This document shows positions 1 through 8,707 of a DNA stretch of 50,004 nucleotides, piece by piece (positions within the stretch are counted from its first letter, which is position 1; every line of letters starts with the position of its first letter). The notes beneath the pieces were generated by a model, which did no database searches, was not told where the DNA came from, and worked only from the letters and a program-made list of their open reading frames with translations. The position numbers and the translations under genes were made by a program. The DNA is from an uncultured Bacteroidia bacterium (lineage in GTDB: Bacteria > Bacteroidota > Bacteroidia > Bacteroidales > F082), in the NCBI GenBank assembly GCA_913009755.1, contig CAJVWU010000019.1, forward strand, positions 1 to 50,004, written 5' to 3'.

Positions 1-69
1 TTTAAAATGTTTATTGACCTCTTCCGGGGCAATTAATTCTATCAGCTTTTTATGCAATTCTTCTCCCAT
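1..69 (-). CDS. N-terminal fragment of unidentified gene, cut by window edge
   Basis: An open frame begins with ATG at 69-67 and runs off the left edge after 23 codons. The visible residues begin MGEELHKKLIELIAPEEV. A start codon in a plausible context and a charged amphipathic N-terminus suggest a real gene. The style is reminiscent of the short N-terminal ORFs of some Bacteroidota insertion sequences (ISAon1-type), but 23 residues are too few to decide. A 10-bp inverted repeat lies immediately upstream and touches the start codon. Confidence 0.4.
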   Translation of the reverse strand, partial: MGEELHKKLIELIAPEEVNKHFK

Positions 70-95
70 TTTACCTTTTTCAATCAAAGGTAAAA
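69..95. promoter_or_regulatory. Inverted repeat touching a start codon
   Basis: Arms TTTTACCTTT (69-78) and AAAGGTAAAA (86-95) are perfectly complementary around a 7-nt loop. In the minus-strand transcript the hairpin would cover the leader just before the ATG at 69. It could be an operator or a translation-masking hairpin. Function is inferred. Confidence 0.4.
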
Positions 96-190
96 TTTAG
101 TCCAGCACATCAAAATAAAATTTAGCCTGTGATTTCTGTATTCATTGTATCCGTTGCTTTCCATCATGCCAAAACATCCATACCTTTTTT

Positions 191-198
191 TACCTTTG
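191..198 (+). promoter_or_regulatory. TAnnTTTG -7 box for gcvT
   Basis: TACCTTTG matches the Bacteroidota -7 consensus TAnnTTTG and lies 22 bp before the gcvT ATG. No convincing -33 TTTG is seen at the usual spacing. Confidence 0.5.
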
Positions 199-220
199 TG
201 CCAATCAAAAAATCAGCAAA

Positions 221-1309
221 ATGAAAAAAACTGCACTGAACCGGATGCACCATGAGATGGGTGGCAGAATGGTTGAATTTGCCGGGTTTGAAATGCCTGT
301 GCAATTCGAAGGAATAAATGTTGAACACGAAACCGTAAGGACAAAACTGGGCGTATTTGATGTGTCACACATGGGTGAGTTTTGGGTGGAAGGTCCCCAG
401 GCGTTCGACCTGGTGCAGAAGGTGTCAACAAACGATGTGGCCGCCTTGCATGACGGCAAAGTACAATATAGCTGTTTTCCCAACGGCAACGGGGGCATCG
501 TGGATGATTTTTTGTGTTATCGTTTCAAAGAGGACAACTATCTGCTGGTGGTCAACGCTTCCAATATTGAAAAGGACTGGAAACACATCAACGAACAAAA
601 TACGACCGGGGCCAAAATGACCAATGCTTCGGATGATATTTCGCAGCTTGCCATTCAGGGGCCGCTGGCGTTGAAAGCCATGCAGAAATTGACGGATGAA
701 CCGGTTGAAGATATGGAGCATTACACTTTTAAAGTGATTGAGTTTGCCGGCCTAAAGGATGTGATCTTCTCCACGACGGGCTACACCGGTTCGGGCGGGT
801 GCGAGATTTATATGAAAAATGAAGACGCCGAAAAAATTTACAAAGCCGTGCTGGAAGCAGGGGAGGAGTTCGGTATAAAACCCATCGGGCTTGGCGCCCG
901 CGATACCCTGCGCCTGGAAGCCGGTTTCTGCCTTTATGGCAACGACATTGACGATACCACTTCGCCCATAGCTGCCGGACTGGGGTGGATTACAAAATTT
1001 GTTGAAGGAAACGATTTTATTGACCGTCCGTTATTTGAAAAACAAAAAGCCGAAGGGGTCAGGCGCCGGCTGAAAGGTTTTGTTATGCAGGAACGCGCTG
1101 TCCCGCGCCGGCATTATGATATCTGCGATTCAAGCGGGCATTACATCGGGGAAGTGACATCGGGGACCATGTCGCCCATGCTGAAAAAAGGCATTGGTTT
1201 GGCCTATCTTGACAAACATTATTGGAAAGAAGGTTCGGAGATTTATATCAAGGTCAGGAATAAATTGGTGAAAGCGGTGGTAACACGGCCTCCGTTTTAC
1301 AAGGGTTGA
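221..1309 (+). CDS. gcvT: Glycine cleavage system aminomethyltransferase (T protein)
   Basis: This 362-residue protein has the normal length for GcvT, the tetrahydrofolate-dependent enzyme that takes the aminomethyl group from lipoylated H protein and releases ammonia and methylene-THF. The family motif GVFDVSHMGEF lies near residues 44-54. The segment GGIVDDF near 91-97 carries the conserved folate-site aspartate. GYTGSGGCEIY lies near 187-196, and the C-terminal barrel has the expected G-T-x-S-P pattern (TSGTMSPML). It begins at the ATG 22 bp after a -7 box. No other glycine-cleavage gene is nearby, so it appears monocistronic. Identification is by recognised family motifs. Confidence 0.95.
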   Translation: MKKTALNRMHHEMGGRMVEFAGFEMPVQFEGINVEHETVRTKLGVFDVSHMGEFWVEGPQAFDLVQKVSTNDVAALHDGKVQYSCFPNGNGGIVDDFLCYRFKEDNYLLVVNASNIEKDWKHINEQNTTGAKMTNASDDISQLAIQGPLALKAMQKLTDEPVEDMEHYTFKVIEFAGLKDVIFSTTGYTGSGGCEIYMKNEDAEKIYKAVLEAGEEFGIKPIGLGARDTLRLEAGFCLYGNDIDDTTSPIAAGLGWITKFVEGNDFIDRPLFEKQKAEGVRRRLKGFVMQERAVPRRHYDICDSSGHYIGEVTSGTMSPMLKKGIGLAYLDKHYWKEGSEIYIKVRNKLVKAVVTRPPFYKG

Positions 1310-1478
1310 TATATCACGAAGTGAGGTAACAACTTTTTCACGCAAAAGCGCAGTGTCGCAAAGAAGAATACTTTGCATTTTATGGGGGACCTTTAGGGGA
1401 TGCAGGAGTAGCAAAGGCCATTTATTTTATATTACATGAACAGTTATCAAACAGAGACGCAGGGATTGTTTTACCCGA

Positions 1479-3419
1479 TCATTTTCTGAACACTATCCTC
1501 TTATTCACTATCCCGTTTTTTGTTTTTATCCTTGCAAAATAAATCCCCGCTTTTAACCCGGTTGTGCTGAGGGTTACATGGTTGCCGTTTACCCGTTTTA
1601 TCAGGACGGTTTGGCCGGTGAAGTTGATCAGTGTGATTTGTTGTATTGTTTCTTCCGATTTAAAACTGAGTTTGTTTGTGGCCGGGTTGGGAAAAATGGA
1701 AACTTTATCCTGATCGCGAATATCCTGTTCCAAACCGGTAAAAACAATATCAATGCTGTCGCAGGCGAACAGCGATTCGCCGGTTTCCCCGGGAAAGCCG
1801 TAAGGCGTCAGATCGTAGTTTGCTTGTACACACAATTCATGTTCACCGGAAGTAAAATCAATGTCATTGAGTGTTATCGTATCGCCAATGCCCTGGCCGC
1901 CATAAGGGATAGTATCGGCAATTTCATTATCCATGTAAACATTAAACCGGGTTAGCCCTTTTGGCACCGAATCGTTCAGGGTGGGCACCGTCCAGCTTGC
2001 CGCCAGGTCCAGTTCATCCTCGTTGAAAATCGTATTGAAATTTTCGCAGGGGGGAAGAAATCCTGAATTAAATATCAGGAAATCTTCAGCAGAATTCCCG
2101 CAATAAAAAGAGTGTAGAATCAGATTATACTGATTGCCGTATTCTAAATCGGGGGCGAACCATTCATTGGTGTCCACAGGTATTTCATCGGCGATGGGAT
2201 TATAATTCAGGTATAAATTGTAATAGTCGGGATAAAACTCACCTGCATCAGTCCTGACACTGTCAATGGCCCAGCCGGAGCCGGTTTGCCCGTGATCATT
2301 GCCAAGAAATAAAAATACAGCATTCCACAGTCCATAAAATCCGCTTAAAGATGACAGGTCAATATCCACGTTCTGCCATGCTGTGTCCGGCGTCATTTCA
2401 TACAAAGTATCCCAGGCTTTTCCCCCGTCGGGAGAATAAAAAACAGTGCCTGTTTGCCCGTTCGCTCCGGTAAAAAAGCTGTCAAACAGCAAATGAAAAT
2501 GGTCTCTCGGCTTCAAGTTAACACCTAATGCAATTAACGAATCACAACACCCGTCATTATTTTCACCGGCAAGGTCATTATTCACTACCGCATAATAAGC
2601 ATCATGGGGCGGAATGGGAAAACCTTCGCTGCCACCGTCATCCGAGCGAAACCAGCCAACGCCGTTACTACCCGAAATCCATGACCACGGTGGGGGAAAC
2701 AGGGTGTCCTGAAAACTCTCATTCAACGTGATTACACGCGGAGTTTCCCATGAAAGCATTGAAGAAACGGTATCCATCTCCATATTTCGGGGCGGAAAAA
2801 CGTAAGGCAGCATTATCGGGTTAATTGAGATATCTGTGGTAACCACAAAGCTCGCATTTTCCCAGATAACAAACCCCTGCACCTCAACGTGTGCATCATA
2901 CATCCCCATGGGAACATTGTCAAAATATACGCTTCCGCCATATCCTTCCCAATAAAATTCCGAATAAGGCGTACCTCCTTTTAGAAAAATGCGGCCTAAA
3001 GAGTCCTGCATATTAATATCACACCCGACAATAGAATATATTGATACACCATACCAAAAATACAACGGAATGATTTGTGAATAGACCCAGCCGGAAGTCC
3101 CTCCGCCGGAATACACTTCGCGGACACCGTACGCATAATACCCTGGCGGTTGCTGCCAGAGCGCGGAATCATGGTTAGGGCTTGTTACATCGGAAAAGAT
3201 GGTAAAAGTACCGTCTTCCGGAGTTTCTCCCTGATTGGGGTCAAAATCCGAAATCCTGGCCAGATCAAAAGTACAATTCGTACAATCGGAAGTCCATGTC
3301 ACAATACAATCCGGATTGGCCAGTTCAAATGTGATCGTGTCTATTTCCCTTGATTGCCCGGTTAGTTTTCCGGCCATAAGGAAAATGAGTAAAATAAGTG
3401 TAATAATTGATTTTTTCAT
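1479..3419 (-). CDS. Secreted T9SS protein with choice-of-anchor-J-like domain
   Basis: The protein has 646 residues. A signal peptide (about 1-21, ending in LTGQ) is followed by a Cys-rich N-terminal domain, a carboxypeptidase-regulatory-like beta domain (about 130-200) and a jelly-roll-type domain (about 225-390) with W-F-R and NNDLAG motifs like the cleaved-adhesin or choice-of-anchor-J families. A fibronectin-III-like segment spans about 455-560. The last about 75 residues form a T9SS type A sorting domain (IFPNPATNKLSF at its head, ending GIVNKRIVFRK). It should be exported by Sec, then across the outer membrane by T9SS, and attached to the surface or released. It starts 13 bp after the stop of the next upstream paralogue, suggesting co-transcription. 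Its FnIII-like DNA is nearly identical to that neighbour. The ligand is unknown. Confidence 0.85.
   Translation of the reverse strand: MKKSIITLILLIFLMAGKLTGQSREIDTITFELANPDCIVTWTSDCTNCTFDLARISDFDPNQGETPEDGTFTIFSDVTSPNHDSALWQQPPGYYAYGVREVYSGGGTSGWVYSQIIPLYFWYGVSIYSIVGCDINMQDSLGRIFLKGGTPYSEFYWEGYGGSVYFDNVPMGMYDAHVEVQGFVIWENASFVVTTDISINPIMLPYVFPPRNMEMDTVSSMLSWETPRVITLNESFQDTLFPPPWSWISGSNGVGWFRSDDGGSEGFPIPPHDAYYAVVNNDLAGENNDGCCDSLIALGVNLKPRDHFHLLFDSFFTGANGQTGTVFYSPDGGKAWDTLYEMTPDTAWQNVDIDLSSLSGFYGLWNAVFLFLGNDHGQTGSGWAIDSVRTDAGEFYPDYYNLYLNYNPIADEIPVDTNEWFAPDLEYGNQYNLILHSFYCGNSAEDFLIFNSGFLPPCENFNTIFNEDELDLAASWTVPTLNDSVPKGLTRFNVYMDNEIADTIPYGGQGIGDTITLNDIDFTSGEHELCVQANYDLTPYGFPGETGESLFACDSIDIVFTGLEQDIRDQDKVSIFPNPATNKLSFKSEETIQQITLINFTGQTVLIKRVNGNHVTLSTTGLKAGIYFARIKTKNGIVNKRIVFRK
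1734..2002. repeat. Near-identical block shared with 3685-3953
   Basis: About 269 bp match 3685-3953 (offset 1951) with only two substitutions by direct comparison, while flanking sequence of the two genes is clearly more diverged. The block encodes the last FnIII-like domain of both T9SS paralogues. Confidence 0.9.
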
Positions 3420-3432
3420 TGTTGTCGTTTTT

Positions 3433-5058
3433 TTATTTCAGAACGATTTTCTTGATCTCAATCCCTTTCTCCGTTTTTATCTGCGCAATGTATATCCCCG
3501 GTTTCAGCCCGTTCATATTCAGGGTTACCTCTTTGTCATTCATTTGTTTTAACAAAACCGTTTGCCCGGTGTAATTGATCAGTTCAATCTGCCGGATTGG
3601 TTCTGTTGACTGAATATTCAGTTGACCGGTAGCCGGGTTAGGGAATACAAAAATATTGGGTCCATCATTAACCCTTTGCGACAGACCGGTAAAAACAATA
3701 TCAATGCTGTCGCAGGCGAACAGCGATTCGCCGGTTTCCCCGGGAAAGCCGTAAGGCGTCAGATCGTAGTTTGCTTGTACACACAATTCATGTTCACCGG
3801 AAGTAAAATCAATGTCATTGAGTGTTATCGTATCGCCAATGCCCTGGCCGCCATAAGGGATAGTACCGGCAATTTCATTATCCATGTAAACATTAAACCG
3901 GGTTAGCCCTTTTGCCACCGAATCGTTCAGGGTGGGCACCGTCCAGCTTGCCGACAGGGTCAGATCATTCTCATCAAAGTGTGCTTTGAAATTTTCGCAG
4001 GGGGGAAGGAATGCGGAGTTAAATGAAAAATATTGATGTGCCCACCTGCAACAGGCATAAGCGCCGAAATTTACCACATAGTTTTCACCATATTCAAGAT
4101 CAGGAATGTAAAATGAATTGGTGTCGGCGGGAATGGAATCGTCAACCGGTTTGCCGCCGATATAAAGCATATATTTTTCAGGATAGAACCGTCCGGCTTC
4201 CACCAGGACATTGTCAACAGCCCATCCGGAACCGGATTGTCCGTGGTCATTGGCAAGGAATAAAAAAGCTGCATTATCATAACCGGAATATCCACTTAGA
4301 AATGACAGGTCAATATCAATCTGTTGCCAGGAAGTGTCGGGTGTCATTTCATACAGGGTATCCCATGTAATACCCAAATCGGTCGAATAGAAGACTGTTC
4401 CCGTTTGTCCGTCATCTCCTGTAAAATAACTATCGAAATGAAGATAAAAATGATCCCTGTACCTTAAGTTTACCATAATGCGGGCCAATGAATCGCAACA
4501 GCCGTCATTGCCTTCCCCTGCCAGGTCATTGTTAACAACAGCATAATATCCGTCATGCGGCGGCACCGGAAAGCCGCTGCTTCCACCCGCATTCGATCGA
4601 AACCATCCTGCGCCATTGCTGTTAGCATACCAATAAGAAGGGGGAAACTGGATGCCGGAAAAAACTTCATCAACAGAGGCCATCAGCGGATCATCCCAGG
4701 TCAGCATGGATGAAACAGGGTCCACATTAATGTGGCGGGGTGGATAAACAGGGATCGTCAGTACGGCATTCATGGTCTTGTCCTGATTGAGATGAATCCC
4801 GTATTGTTCCCATCTTTCAAACCCTTTGACATCAACCAGCAAAGTATAATACCCCGCCGGAACATCTTCAAAAATGACGGTTCCGGCAAGTTCCCTGGCA
4901 AAGGTCATATTACCGTATAAATAAACCCAACCGGTTGAATCCTGAATGTTAATATCACAACAGGATTCAATTTCAACAGTCAGGTCATACGTTTGCCCGT
5001 AAATTGCTCCTGCAGATAACAGGAGGACAATTAAAAATAAATGAGTAAATTTTTTCAT
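3433..5058 (-). CDS. Secreted T9SS protein, paralogue of the 646-residue neighbour
   Basis: The protein has 541 residues: a signal peptide (about 1-21, ending IYGQ), a carboxypeptidase-regulatory-like domain (about 25-100), a choice-of-anchor-J-like jelly roll (about 120-290), an FnIII-like domain (about 350-450) and a T9SS type A sorting domain (FVFPNPATGQLNI to the C-terminal KKIVLK). Compared with the downstream 646-residue paralogue it lacks the extra N-terminal domain. Its FnIII segment is nearly identical in DNA to that gene, whereas its extreme 3' end is identical in DNA to the gene on the other side. It therefore looks like a mosaic of its two neighbours. It is a surface or secreted protein of unknown ligand. 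Confidence 0.85.
   Translation of the reverse strand: MKKFTHLFLIVLLLSAGAIYGQTYDLTVEIESCCDINIQDSTGWVYLYGNMTFARELAGTVIFEDVPAGYYTLLVDVKGFERWEQYGIHLNQDKTMNAVLTIPVYPPRHINVDPVSSMLTWDDPLMASVDEVFSGIQFPPSYWYANSNGAGWFRSNAGGSSGFPVPPHDGYYAVVNNDLAGEGNDGCCDSLARIMVNLRYRDHFYLHFDSYFTGDDGQTGTVFYSTDLGITWDTLYEMTPDTSWQQIDIDLSFLSGYSGYDNAAFLFLANDHGQSGSGWAVDNVLVEAGRFYPEKYMLYIGGKPVDDSIPADTNSFYIPDLEYGENYVVNFGAYACCRWAHQYFSFNSAFLPPCENFKAHFDENDLTLSASWTVPTLNDSVAKGLTRFNVYMDNEIAGTIPYGGQGIGDTITLNDIDFTSGEHELCVQANYDLTPYGFPGETGESLFACDSIDIVFTGLSQRVNDGPNIFVFPNPATGQLNIQSTEPIRQIELINYTGQTVLLKQMNDKEVTLNMNGLKPGIYIAQIKTEKGIEIKKIVLK
3460..3582. repeat. Identical block shared with 5217-5339
   Basis: About 123 bp are identical to 5217-5339 (offset 1757). 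The block encodes most of the T9SS sorting domain of both the 541-residue and the long upstream paralogue. Divergence resumes at once beyond 3582 and 5339. Confidence 0.9.
3685..3953. repeat. Near-identical block shared with 1734-2002
   Basis: Partner copy of the 269-bp block at 1734-2002, with two visible substitutions. See that entry. Confidence 0.9.
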
Positions 5059-5115
5059 GGTATTTGGTTATTTATAGTTCATTTTTCATATTCTCAATTT
5101 CAACTTTTTTTCCCG

Positions 5116-5177
5116 TTGTTGGTGTCCCCACCAACAATATGACTCATTCAATTGCAGTTGGTGAGGTCACCAACTGC
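5116..5177. repeat. Paired REP-like palindromes (REPIN-like)
   Basis: Two strong hairpins share the core GTTGGTG/CACCAAC. The first has 9-bp arms 5116-5124 and 5129-5137. The second has perfect 10-bp arms 5154-5163 and 5168-5177 with loop AGGT. They sit in the 131-bp gap between two T9SS genes. Twin palindromes with a common core are typical of REP doublets mobilised by RAYT transposases; no RAYT gene is in the window. Confidence 0.7.
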
Positions 5178-5189
5178 TGTATGTTGTTT

Positions 5190-8100
5190 TTATTTAAGCA
5201 CAACTTTCCTGATCATAATCCCTTTCTCCGTTTTTATCTGCGCAATGTATATCCCCGGTTTCAGCCCGTTCATATTCAGGGTTACCTCTTTGTCATTCAT
5301 TTGTTTTAACAAAACCGTTTGCCCGGTGTAATTGATCAGGTCAATTTGCCGGATGGCTTCCGATGAATTGATGCTGACCTTATCCTCTGCAGGATTGGGG
5401 AAGATATTTACCTGGAAGCTTTGATTATTTTTATGTTCCTGATTGCCAACCAGCGTAACACACACATAGTCTTCATCGGGATTGTCTTTTGCCGTGAACG
5501 GTGCCGACTCACAATAATCGGTTTCGCTTTCGTAAACTGCAGTTAACTTATAGCAGCGAAGATTTCCATCAGGACCTTCAGGGACGGGATACGATACCTC
5601 ACCATCTATATAAACTAAAAAGTCTTTCCATTCATAATCACCACCGTTAATGCTTTCATATAAATTAAATCCGGATAAATTAAATTCTGATAAGGTTCGT
5701 AAGTTCCCTGTGTTTTGCGGGTGGATCTCAATTTCCCGCCCGGAAGTGTCCTTAACATAAAAGGCAAGGTTCCAGTTGTAATCCAAACCAAAATCCGACA
5801 GATTGTCCCAAGTGTCACTACCGCAAGTTTTGATCATATCTCCATAACCATTTATTGCCGGTCCTGAATCGGCACCCATTGGAAAAACATAAGTTCCAAA
5901 AATATTCAGCCGGTATCCGACCCAATATTCCAATGAAGCATCAAGAAAAAGCGTTGTGTCAATATTGTCCTCAATCCATCCGGTTTCTTCAGGCTGTTTG
6001 TAATCGCTTGTGTAAACATGTGTTGAACCGCTGTCACCGGTACATATCTGAAATTGTAAACTGTCGTACCCCACATCATACATAAATGCTTTTATCTTCG
6101 ATATTTTATAACCGTTAAGAGAAGTAGGAAGCGAATTTGCATCCCATCTGGCTGCTGCACAAGCTTTTTCTTCACAGGCAAATCCAACCCCGGTATAATT
6201 TTCCCCATCATCCCATTCAATCCATTGACCGATAGTGTCTGTATCACAATAAGTAAAGCCAAAGTTCAGTACATATTGGTCGTAACCAACCGTATCAATA
6301 ATTATTTCAAGGTCGCAAAATGACGGGCACGTCCTGTAAATCTGAATATTGTCAATCAGCCAGTCGCTGATGTTGTCCATGTTTTCGCCGTTGGCATTGA
6401 ACCTGAACTGAAAAACATTGCCCATGGCGTAAGGAGTAATATTTAGATGGATGGTGTCCCAGTCGAAACTGCCTTCGTTTGCCCGTTCATAAACGGTATT
6501 CCAGTCATTACCATCGTTAACCTCAACAGTCATCTTTTCGGTACCTCCTGCACTGACATCGTCAAGTTTCAATTGGAAATCAAGCCAGATGTTGCCTTCG
6601 GTAAGCTGGCTGGTGTTTATCGCATACGAAGCCAGTGATGCCGAATAGTTTGAAGAAGATGTTGTGGGATGAAAATTTGTGCTGGGCTTTGCATTGCCTT
6701 CATCCTGATTTACGACCCAATCGGAAGAAGTAGTTGTCCAGTCATGGTAATCAAATGAACCCGTACTCCAGTCTTCAGTAAATGGCAAATCGAAGCCATA
6801 TATTACTTCAACCGTATCGCAAATTACTGATGATTCACCTGTTTGACCAGGAAAGCCGTAAGGCGTCAGATCATAAAGTGCCGTGACACAATAATTAAAT
6901 TCGCCCGGAATAATGTTGTTATCTATGTAAATAATCCAGTCGTCTCCGGGAATTTCATAAGGCATGGTCCCAATAAATTCCCCGTTCCGGTAAAAATTAA
7001 AACTTGTCAATCCGGGTGGGACATCCCCGTCACAGTTTTTTGGCGGCAAAAACTGAAGAAGAACTTCATCAGTACCGTACGTGGAAGAAGCCGTTAATAA
7101 TCTGGGCAGGAAAAGATAACCTGACGTAAAACTGTATAACACCGTATCCGATTCCCCGCAATCGTAAACGGCCTGTATGCCGGCTGTGTATTCCTGTCCG
7201 TAAACCAGGCAGTCAATAAAATAAGAGAACTCCGTACCCGTGACCTGGGCAATGAGCGAATCATCAAGGAAAATATTGTATTGCCACGGATCGGTGTCAT
7301 CCCCAGCGGGCGAATCCCATGTGGCAATGGAAGATATGGCGTTAACCGTGAAATTGTCCGGGGGCGAAAGTTCATAATCCAGGTTGATGTTCATCACCGT
7401 ATCGGATACGATATAAACACTGTCGTAAGTTTCAGAATGATCGCCCGGAATGGTGACGGTCATATCGTAAGTTCCGATGGGGACCTGTGGAAAAATGACG
7501 GTACCCGAATCGGAAGATGCTTCAAAATATTGATCCTGAATACAGTCGTTGCCGTCCAGCACCACCACCAGCGAGTCAGGCGTGTTCCCGTCGGGACAGG
7601 TCACATTCACGGTGACTTCCACATCCATCAGATGGCTGACAACATTGGAATAGGTCCATTCCGAGGTTACCGAATCACAAAACATATTCACTGCATAGGC
7701 ATAATATCCGGGCGGTAATGAACTCCAGTCGTCAACATAAGGAAAACCGGCGTTAGTAGACAGAATGTTCATTGTACCGTCTTCAGGCCCTTCGCCGTTG
7801 CAAGGGTTAAATCCGTCAATAAAAGCCAGTTTATAAGAATCCAGGTCACGGTTCTCTCCCCCTTCCTGAACACTACAGGTATAAGCCCTGATCATTAAAT
7901 TATTATAAGGCGACAGACTCCAGTTTAAACTATCCACTTCTTTGATATAATACTTGTAATGAACAGGATAATCTTCGTCAACACCGATCGGCGGGCAGTA
8001 CGGCGGACTCTCCAATTGTTTGATAGCGAGGTAATAATAGCCATCACTAATGTCAACATTCAATCCTTCAAATTCAACCCAGTAGTAATTGTTGACGGTT

Positions 8101-8308
8101 ACCGTTACCGAATCAAGAATGGTTCCGGGGTAACCATCCGGGCCGTCATCATCCAGGACGTAAACCCGGAAATCATGACCGAGAAAATCAGCACCTTCAG
8201 GCCAACTGCCGTCCCCCAGCATGCCTGGCACAAAGGGCTGGTATTTTGTGCCCGGATGGCAAGGGGTAAAAAAACAATAAAAACGAGAAGGTAAAATAAT
8301 ATCTTCAT
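5190..8308 (-). CDS. Large secreted T9SS protein, frameshifted after its signal peptide
   Basis: The long frame encodes about 1,030 residues after the expected signal-peptide site. It has an N-terminal beta domain, a carboxypeptidase-regulatory-like domain, FnIII-like domains (one with the same DLTPYGFPG motif as its neighbours), a MAM-like or jelly-roll domain with W-x-I-DNI motifs, and a C-terminal T9SS type A sorting domain (IFPNPAEDKVSI to KVVLK). The long frame has no signal peptide of its own. A perfect one (MKILFYLLVFIVFLPLAIRA-Q) starts at 8308 in another frame and runs into the coding region. The frames must be joined by an indel somewhere near 8235-8265, where A4 and G5 runs occur. 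The gene is therefore either inactivated, a phase variant, or carries a sequencing error. The in-frame Met at 8351 gives no export signal and is unlikely to be the start. Confidence 0.75.
5217..5339. repeat. Identical block shared with 3460-3582
   Basis: Partner copy of the 123-bp block at 3460-3582, encoding the T9SS sorting domain. Confidence 0.9.
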
Positions 8309-8707
8309 AACATTGTGGTGTATTGTTGGTTATGTACATTAATTCGATCATCGTGTTTTGGCGGTTGGAGATTTTTCAGGGCTCTAAATATACGACAATT
8401 TTCTGAACGGTTTAGTTGTCAGTGGGCTAAATTTTATTTTGAAGTTCCGGAAATTAAATGTTATCAAAATTTGACGAAAGGATTGCGACCAGTTTTAAAG
8501 ACGCTGACTATGAAAGTCGAAAATAATAATCTTTACACCCATTTTGTTTTTACAACGTTATCAGCAAAATCTCAATAAAATAAGCAGAAATCTTTCAAAG
8601 ATTTTGACAGGTCAGGGCCGGATATAGAACTTCAGTCGTATTTTTCCTATCCCCCCGCCATTGATCAATCAAACCCTTGAACCCCGGGCAGAAAAACCAC
8701 ATGCCTG
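8309..8707. other. Intergenic gap without a supported gene
   Basis: About 400 bp separate the fibre locus from the T9SS cluster. Short frames here have no recognisable content. A small palindrome AAATCTT-TCA-AAGATTT lies at 8588-8604. In the minus-strand transcript of the barrel gene it could form a weak 3' hairpin, but no clear U-tract follows. I see nothing else in it. Confidence 0.5.

Noticed and set aside
1578-3906. Two similar plus-strand frames (1578-1955 and 3622-3906) that resemble a repeated gene
   Set aside because: Their likeness only reflects the duplicated DNA block of the two minus-strand T9SS genes; neither has a plausible start or domain.
5190-8351. Start of the large T9SS gene at 8351
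   Set aside because: That start gives no signal peptide and reads the real signal-peptide DNA in the wrong frame; a T9SS cargo needs a Sec signal.
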